DNA from: an uncultured Collinsella sp.
GTDB lineage: Bacteria > Actinomycetota > Coriobacteriia > Coriobacteriales > Coriobacteriaceae
Length of the DNA stretch: 10,403 nt
Direction of reading: 5' to 3'
Assembly (NCBI GenBank): GCA_900549065.1
Contig: URNC01000067.1
Coordinates: forward strand, 1 to 10,403
Shown here: piece after piece, positions 5,498-10,403 of the stretch
Position numbering within the stretch: the first letter of the stretch is position 1
Layout of the letters: every line of letters begins with the position of its first letter
The notes under the pieces: generated by a model
Told to the model about the DNA's origin: nothing
The model's input: the letters and a program-made list of their open reading frames with translations, nothing else
Database searches by the model: none
Position numbers and translations under genes: made by a program

Positions 5498-5908
5498 ATG
5501 GACGAAGAGCTTGATTACCTATGGGAGACCCTGGGCCTCGAGATCACTGCCGACCTTTGGCCCGAACGGGACAAAATTCACCCCACGTTACGCCCCGCCA
5601 TTACTGTGGTGCAGGCAAAATACCGCCGTGCATCCTTTTTGATCATGCGGATGTCATGGCACGCGGGACTCCCCGACCTTAAGCGAATCCAGGCAAGCCT
5701 CGTCGAGTTGTCCGGTATGCCGACCGTCATATCCGAGGCGCACCTGGAGCAGCGCCAGCGCGAGCGATTGCAACAGCAGCGGATTCCCTTTATCTGCCCC
5801 GGCGTTCAGGCATATCTGCCCTTTATGGACGAGGAGTACTGGAGCGGCAAGCCCAACAAACACGTAAAGGTCTACGATCCGCACGAATGGGCACAGCTGG
5901 CGGACTGA
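5498..5908 (+). CDS. Uncharacterised 136-aa protein
   Basis: I do not recognise this protein with confidence. It is soluble, with no signal peptide or membrane segment, and starts MDEELDYLWETLGLEITADL. The most distinctive part is residues 85-110 (QRQRERLQQQRIPFICPGVQ, then AYLPF). A run of this type, a basic helix followed by RIPFI-PG-Q-YLPF, occurs as I recall in the N-terminal half of larger (about 300 aa) winged-helix proteins often labelled MarR-like. If the relation holds, this is a short version lacking the DNA-binding half, or a shortened gene. The C-terminal 26 residues are acidic and aromatic. The ATG at 5498 is preceded by GAGG at 4-5 bases. The gene stands alone between the tRNA promoter region and the 62-bp repeat array, converging on the ArsC-like gene. 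No disrupted continuation is visible downstream. Confidence 0.7.
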   Translation: MDEELDYLWETLGLEITADLWPERDKIHPTLRPAITVVQAKYRRASFLIMRMSWHAGLPDLKRIQASLVELSGMPTVISEAHLEQRQRERLQQQRIPFICPGVQAYLPFMDEEYWSGKPNKHVKVYDPHEWAQLAD

Positions 5909-5927
5909 CTGGGGCAGGCCCGCCGGC

Positions 5928-6097
5928 GGAAAGTGCGTCCCAGATTTCAAGCTCAAACTGGTCCCCACTTTCCCGTCGAGCCCTCAACCGGAAACCGTGT
6001 CCCACAATCGAAGCTCAGAATGGGACGTGCTTTCCGCAACCGGCCACTTTGGGAAAGTACATCCCATTCTGGAAGCGAATTCCGGGTCGCACTTTCC
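5928..6097. repeat. Three palindromic units in tandem, exact 62-bp period
   Basis: Three units of exactly 46 bp lie at 5928-5973, 5990-6035 and 6052-6097, separated by 16 bp, so each unit starts 62 bp after the last. Each begins GGAAA and ends TTTCC. The merged consensus arms GGAAAGTGCGTCCCA and TGGGACGCACTTTCC are perfect inverted repeats, although single units pair only partly (12 of 15 in the first two). The loop keeps an AAGC core. The array fills the gap between the convergent genes ending at 5908 and 6105 and stops 7 bp from the latter. It does not match the 80-bp family. No T-tract follows, so ordinary intrinsic termination is unlikely, but the stems could still end or protect both transcripts. 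Role unknown. Confidence 0.88.
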
Positions 6098-6104
6098 GCA
6101 GCCG

Positions 6105-6464
6105 CTACAGCAACGCCTCGGCCCAAGCCGCTTCCCTAAAGCCGGGAATCGCAAAGTCGTCGCCCACCAGCAGCGGACGCTTGACCAGCATGCCGTCGGT
6201 CGCCAGCAGCTCGTAGCACTCCCGATCCGTCATGCCCGCATCCAGACGCGCCTTCAGGCCCAGCTCTCGATATTTCATGCCCGACGAATTAAAGAAGCGC
6301 CGCACCGGCAGCCCCGAACGAGCAATCCAGGTCGCAAGCTCATCGGCCGTGGGGTTGTCCAAAACGATATCGCGGTCGATATACTCTACCCCATGTTCGT
6401 CCAGCCATGCCTTGGCCTTCTTACAGGTCGAGCACTTGGGATATTCAACAAACAGTACGGTCAT
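6105..6464 (-). CDS. ArsC/Spx-family thioredoxin-fold protein
   Basis: This 119-residue protein of the arsenate reductase-like (ArsC/Spx/YffB) thioredoxin-fold family opens MTVLFVEYPKCSTCKKAKAW. The redox motif is C11-S-T-C14. KRPLLV at 95-100 is the conserved Arg-cis-Pro element, and R110 near the end may be another conserved Arg. The two-cysteine motif fits Spx- or YffB-like members as well as thiol-linked reductases, so arsenate need not be the substrate; no other arsenic genes are nearby. Spx proteins bind RNA polymerase in Firmicutes, but there is no proof of that here. The ATG at 6464 follows GGAGG by 6 bases; the longer frame to 6503 lacks such a site. The gene follows the mupG gene in the same direction by 92 bp and is probably its own unit, though read-through from the mupG side is possible because no terminator is seen between them. 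Confidence 0.88.
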   Translation of the reverse strand: MTVLFVEYPKCSTCKKAKAWLDEHGVEYIDRDIVLDNPTADELATWIARSGLPVRRFFNSSGMKYRELGLKARLDAGMTDRECYELLATDGMLVKRPLLVGDDFAIPGFREAAWAEALL

Positions 6465-6556
6465 GGGAATCCTCCGAATATAGATCGGCCAACGCAGGCA
6501 CACGCCACACGAGGCGCCTTCGTATGATGGGCCAATTGTAGCCCACGGGTCACACG

Positions 6557-7609
6557 CTAAACGAACCGTACCCCGAATCCGCGTTTGATGAACGGCAGCA
6601 GCTCCATTGCCTCGGGCGTGATATGGCCCGCAACGTTCATGCGCTCGTCACCGGGAAGATTGACCCGCGCAATCTCAAGCTCGCCTTCGTAGCGCCCATA
6701 TCCGCTATTGCTCACAGCGATCGACCCCGCCTTTCGCGGCAGGCCGGCTCCGGCATCCGTCGGCACGGAATCCGGCTTAAGCGTCGTACGTGACTCCTGA
6801 GACCTAAAGATGAGGACGCTCGAGTCGGGCCGGTCGTGATGAATCTGCCCGCGCACATAGGCATAACCGGGCTCAAGCTCGCATTGCAGGTCCACGTATC
6901 CGGCGGAAACTTGAGCAAACTGCGCCCAGCCCGCATCGGAAAGATCGGGGTCGCCGACCAACACAATGTCGCAATCGGCGCCATGTGCAAGCTCAAGCAT
7001 ATTGAGGGCAACCTTTGACGCGCGACCGCGCTGCGCCTCGACCGTCGGCAGTCCCTCGAATACCGGCCCGCGAACGTTAGCATCACCCGGCACAAAAGCC
7101 ATGATTTCGAATCCAAGCGCCGCAAGACGAAGATTCACCCGAGCAATGTCCTCCAGAGCTAAACCGGTATAAGGCTTGGGGTAAAAATTGTGGCAGGCGG
7201 CAAAACGAGTCACATCGGCACCGGCCTCACGCCACGATGCGATTTCATCAGAACTCACTGTCGACGCATTGACCACAATGCGAAATACACCGGACAGCTC
7301 CGCGACCCGCTGGGCACTAAAGCCATAGTCCAAACGAAGGTATTCCAACCCCAGATCGCGCAAGTCCTCGATGCGCTCAAGCCCGAGCAAATCGCACGTG
7401 CGAGGCCCCACATCGGCAATGAGCGCAATGCCGCGGGCGGAAAGCAGCGACAGCACATGACGGACCTTATCGGCATACGCCGCTCCCCCATCCTCGGGAA
7501 TATGCAGCGAGGTGAACGCATAGCGCGCACCCGCCGCGGCACCATGTTCAATCGTCCGCTCAGTATCCTGCAGAGGGCTGGAAAGATAAATCGAAATACC
7601 CGTTTTCAC
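6557..7609 (-). CDS. mupG: DUF871-family protein, probable 6-phospho-N-acetylmuramidase (MupG-like)
   Basis: The 350 residues form a TIM-barrel N-terminal domain (about 1-240) and a C-terminal beta domain (about 255-350), the DUF871 arrangement. Typical motifs are GISIYLSS at 4-11, LRLDYGF at 91-97, CHNFYPKPYTGL at 139-150 and GPVFEGLPTVEAQR at 181-194. The characterised staphylococcal member MupG cleaves MurNAc-6-phosphate-beta-1,4-GlcNAc, releasing MurNAc-6-phosphate and GlcNAc in the cytoplasm. The presence of murQ, a PTS EIIBC and an RpiR regulator next to it supports the same role here. The start is GTG at 7609, with AAAGGAG 9 bases upstream; no in-frame ATG fits better. It is the last gene of the cluster, 117 bp after the EIIBC gene, with a strong intrinsic terminator just upstream of its ribosome binding site. 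Family assignment is secure; the reaction is inferred from context. Confidence 0.88.
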   Translation of the reverse strand: MKTGISIYLSSPLQDTERTIEHGAAAGARYAFTSLHIPEDGGAAYADKVRHVLSLLSARGIALIADVGPRTCDLLGLERIEDLRDLGLEYLRLDYGFSAQRVAELSGVFRIVVNASTVSSDEIASWREAGADVTRFAACHNFYPKPYTGLALEDIARVNLRLAALGFEIMAFVPGDANVRGPVFEGLPTVEAQRGRASKVALNMLELAHGADCDIVLVGDPDLSDAGWAQFAQVSAGYVDLQCELEPGYAYVRGQIHHDRPDSSVLIFRSQESRTTLKPDSVPTDAGAGLPRKAGSIAVSNSGYGRYEGELEIARVNLPGDERMNVAGHITPEAMELLPFIKRGFGVRFV

Positions 7610-7625
7610 GCTTCAACGCTCCTTT

Positions 7626-7659
7626 AAAAAAGGCCGGCGGAGCAGCTAGCCCCGCCGGC
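7626..7659 (-). terminator. Intrinsic terminator between murP and mupG
   Basis: On the minus strand GCCGGCGG (7659-7652) pairs perfectly with CCGCCGGC (7640-7633) over an 11-base loop, followed by C and six T (7631-7626). The next bases, AAAGGAG (7625-7619), are the mupG ribosome binding site, so the U-tract and the site touch. Transcripts of murR-murQ-murP should largely end here, leaving mupG to read-through, antitermination or mRNA processing. No promoter fits between the stem and the GTG start. Confidence 0.9.
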
Positions 7660-7726
7660 ACAACCATAACATCAAGAAATCTGCCGCGCGCCGCGAACCC
7701 CGAGCAACACGGCTCGCGATATCAAA

Positions 7727-9157
7727 CTACTCGCCAAAGAACTCGTTGATCTTCTGCTCGTCGACACCGAAGAACCACGTCAGGACAAAGCCGGCGGCAT
7801 AGGCAAGCAGCATAGCGGCAACGTAGCCGAGCTGCTGGCCAGGAACGACGATCAGCAGGCCAAACAGACCGGAAACGCCCTGAGAAACCGTGCCGATGTG
7901 AAGCAGCGCCGCGAGCGCGCCGCCAAATCCGGCACCCAGGCAGGCCGTCACAAACGGACGAACGAGCGGCAGCGTAACAGCATACATCAGAGGCTCTCCC
8001 ACACCCAGGATTCCAACGGGAATGGACTCTGCGACGTACTTCTTGAGCTTGGCGTTCTTGGTCTTAAAGTACAGCGCCAAACCGGCACCGACCTGGCCGC
8101 CGCCAGCCATCATAAGGATGGGAAGCAGGTAATTGATACCCTTGGTAGCGCCGTCGGGATCGTTGAGCATAGCGTGGATCGGCGTGAGCGCCTGATGCAG
8201 GCCGACGGAAACCAGCGGCAAGAAGCCTGCCGACAGGATATAGCCGCCCAGGACGCCCAGCTTCTCGAAGATAAAGGTCAAAACGCTAAAGATGGCAGTC
8301 GTCAGCCATGCGCCAACCGGCTGGATGACGAGCATCAGAGCAAAGGCGCCGATGATGAGCACCAGCAGCGGGGACAAAAACGTGTCGAGTGCGTTGGGCA
8401 TAACCTTGCGAATCTGACGCTCCATCCAGGCAAAAAATGCGCCAGCGATGAGAGCCGCGATCATGCCGCCCGCTGCGGGGTTGTACTGCGCACTGGTGAG
8501 CGGCAGCAGAATGGCAGCGGCAGGATCAGCAGCGCCAGGCGCAAGCAGGGGCATGGCACTGTTGGCGATACACATCATGCCGGCGATGCCGCCCAGCGCA
8601 GCGGAGCCACCAAACTCACGTGCCGCGTTATAGCCCACCAAGATGGGCAGATAGGCAAACAGGGCCCAGCCCATGGAACGAATGCCCTGGTACCACCACT
8701 CGCCTGCAAGCGCGCCTGCCGTCGAGACGTTAATGACGTTGCAGATACCGTTGATGAGGCCAGCCGCAATGATGCCGGGAAGCAGGGCGACAAAGACATT
8801 GGAAATCTTCTTGAGGAAGGCCTGAACCGGCTTGGACTCGTACTTGGCCTTCTGCGCGGCCTTGTTTGTGGCCGCAGCGTCAACCACGCTCTCGTCAGCA
8901 ACGCCTTTCGCAAGGCCGGTGAGCTTGGAGAACTCCTCGAGCACCTTATTCACCTTGCCCGGACCCAGCACGATCTGCATCGTGTCGTCCTCGACCAGGC
9001 CCATCACGCCGTCGAGTGCCTTAATGCCCTCCGTGTCGACGTTGCCCGCGTCTTTGACGGTCACGCGCAGGCGCGTCATGCACGCCGCGTTTGCGAGCAC
9101 GTTGTCTTTACCGCCCAAAAGGTCCAGCAGCTTTTGAGCCAGCTCTTTGTTCGTCAT
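7727..9157 (-). CDS. murP: PTS EIIBC, glucose family, probable MurNAc transporter (MurP-like)
   Basis: This 476-residue membrane transporter of the phosphotransferase system imports and phosphorylates its sugar. The N-terminal EIIB domain (about 1-85) carries the phosphorylated Cys26 in NAACMTRLRVTVKD. A linker at about 86-110 leads to the EIIC domain with about ten membrane segments. That domain includes GLHQALTPIH at 319-328 and GVGEPLMY at 385-392, where E388 is the equivalent of the conserved Glu of the GITEP-type motif. The length and B-C order match MurP of Escherichia coli (about 474 aa). There is no EIIA domain, so phosphate must come from an EIIA encoded elsewhere. The neighbours murQ and mupG point to MurNAc or MurNAc-GlcNAc as substrate; sucrose or trehalose EIIBC would look similar on sequence alone. 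The ATG at 9157 follows AAGGAGG with 4 bases between. It lies 57 bp after murQ. Confidence 0.88.
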   Translation of the reverse strand: MTNKELAQKLLDLLGGKDNVLANAACMTRLRVTVKDAGNVDTEGIKALDGVMGLVEDDTMQIVLGPGKVNKVLEEFSKLTGLAKGVADESVVDAAATNKAAQKAKYESKPVQAFLKKISNVFVALLPGIIAAGLINGICNVINVSTAGALAGEWWYQGIRSMGWALFAYLPILVGYNAAREFGGSAALGGIAGMMCIANSAMPLLAPGAADPAAAILLPLTSAQYNPAAGGMIAALIAGAFFAWMERQIRKVMPNALDTFLSPLLVLIIGAFALMLVIQPVGAWLTTAIFSVLTFIFEKLGVLGGYILSAGFLPLVSVGLHQALTPIHAMLNDPDGATKGINYLLPILMMAGGGQVGAGLALYFKTKNAKLKKYVAESIPVGILGVGEPLMYAVTLPLVRPFVTACLGAGFGGALAALLHIGTVSQGVSGLFGLLIVVPGQQLGYVAAMLLAYAAGFVLTWFFGVDEQKINEFFGE

Positions 9158-9214
9158 AACTCCTCCTTGTATTGGGTATCTCGTCTGGATGTCATATCAG
9201 CTCACGCCGCACAC

Positions 9215-10138
<924 letters not shown>

Positions 10139-10148
10139 TTCATTCACC

Positions 10149-10362
10149 TCATCTTTCCTGTTTCTCGATGTAGTTTTGCTTAATGACATGCGTCGCCCGT
10201 TCGTAGTCGCTGGCAACGTAAGCAGCGTACAGGGCATCGACAACCATAAGCTGGGCCATACGCGAAGCCATGGCACCGCTGCGGACCAAGGGTTCACTCG
10301 CAGCAACGCCGAGCACGGCATCGGCCATGGTGGCAAGCTTGGATGATCCATCTACTTTGGTA
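10149..10362 (-). CDS. murR: RpiR-family regulator, C-terminal SIS domain part (contig-truncated; MurR-like)
   Basis: The last 70 residues of a protein of the RpiR/HexR transcription regulator family are present, from TKVDGSSKLATMADAVLGVA through EPLVRSGAMASRMAQLMVVD to YIEKQER. The stretch RSGAMASRMAQLMVVDALY is the typical end of the SIS domain that senses a sugar phosphate. The N-terminal helix-turn-helix half lies beyond the contig. MurR of E. coli and S. aureus belongs to this family and responds to MurNAc-6-phosphate, and the position just before murQ (stop 10 bases before its ATG) suggests the same role. It would be the first visible gene of the cluster. The ligand is inference. Any extension beyond 10362 (MGSEMCIRDS) is adapter. 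Confidence 0.85.
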
Positions 10363-10403
10363 CTGTCTCTTATACACATCTCCGAGCCCACGAGACTACG
10401 CTG
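10363..10403. other. Nextera sequencing adapter, not genomic
   Basis: Positions 10363-10381 are the reverse complement of the Tn5 mosaic end. Positions 10382-10396 are the reverse complement of the read-2 tail, and 10397-10403 (TACGCTG) are 7 of the 8 bases of the i7 index complementary to the one at 5-12. The same tail and index thus appear at both ends of the contig. Confidence 0.98.

Noticed and set aside
6530..6552. Short inverted repeat (TGGGC/GCCCA) after mupG
   Set aside because: The stem is only 5-6 bp with no U-tract on either strand, so it does not support a terminator call.
10139..10351. Extended start of murQ at 10351
   Set aside because: The extra 71 residues lie over the RpiR-family coding region in another frame and have no similarity to MurQ, whose family begins at the ATG at 10138.

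Overview
The window looks like a complete short-read contig from a high-GC gut actinobacterium of the class Coriobacteriia, most probably Collinsella or a close relative. This rests on the GC-rich codon use, the smpB/TPR gene pair, the Nramp, rubredoxin and flavin reductase repertoire, and the mixture of actinobacterial tRNAs with a PTS and MurNAc-type catabolic operon. It is an inference from protein style, not from a marker gene. Both ends run into Illumina Nextera adapter (1-46 and 10363-10403), so only 47-10362 is biological sequence and the two outermost genes are cut by the contig ends.

Layout, left to right. The start of a glutamate synthase large subunit gene (gltB, minus strand, partial) is followed by a gene-poor stretch of about 520 bp. 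That stretch carries three palindromic units spaced exactly 80 bp apart, and then a possible DtxR/MntR-type operator in front of an Nramp metal transporter (mntH, plus strand). A decayed fourth copy of the 80-bp repeat follows mntH. Next on the minus strand are a flavin reductase-like flavoprotein and a 47-residue rubredoxin-like protein, possibly a two-gene version of the fused flavin reductase-rubredoxin proteins of anaerobes. Then come smpB and an overlapping TPR protein gene, with a large palindrome and a terminator in the smpB 3' region. A tRNA-Gln(CTG)-tRNA-Glu(CTC) unit on the minus strand has its own promoter and terminator.

The middle holds an unassigned 136-residue protein gene (plus) converging on an ArsC/Spx-family thiol protein gene (minus). 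The gap between them is filled by a second three-unit palindrome array, unrelated in sequence to the first, with an exact 62-bp period.

The right third is one coherent pathway on the minus strand: an RpiR-family regulator (partial, murR-like), murQ (MurNAc-6-phosphate etherase), a glucose-family PTS EIIBC (murP-like) and a DUF871-family protein (mupG-like, 6-phospho-N-acetylmuramidase). Together they would import and phosphorylate a MurNAc-containing peptidoglycan fragment, split off GlcNAc, and convert MurNAc-6-phosphate to GlcNAc-6-phosphate and D-lactate. No EIIA is encoded here. A strong intrinsic terminator lies directly before the mupG ribosome binding site, which suggests that mupG output is set separately from that of the upstream genes.

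No clearly new enzymatic system is visible. The least explained parts are the two fixed-period palindrome arrays, the smpB 3' palindrome and the pre-mupG terminator.
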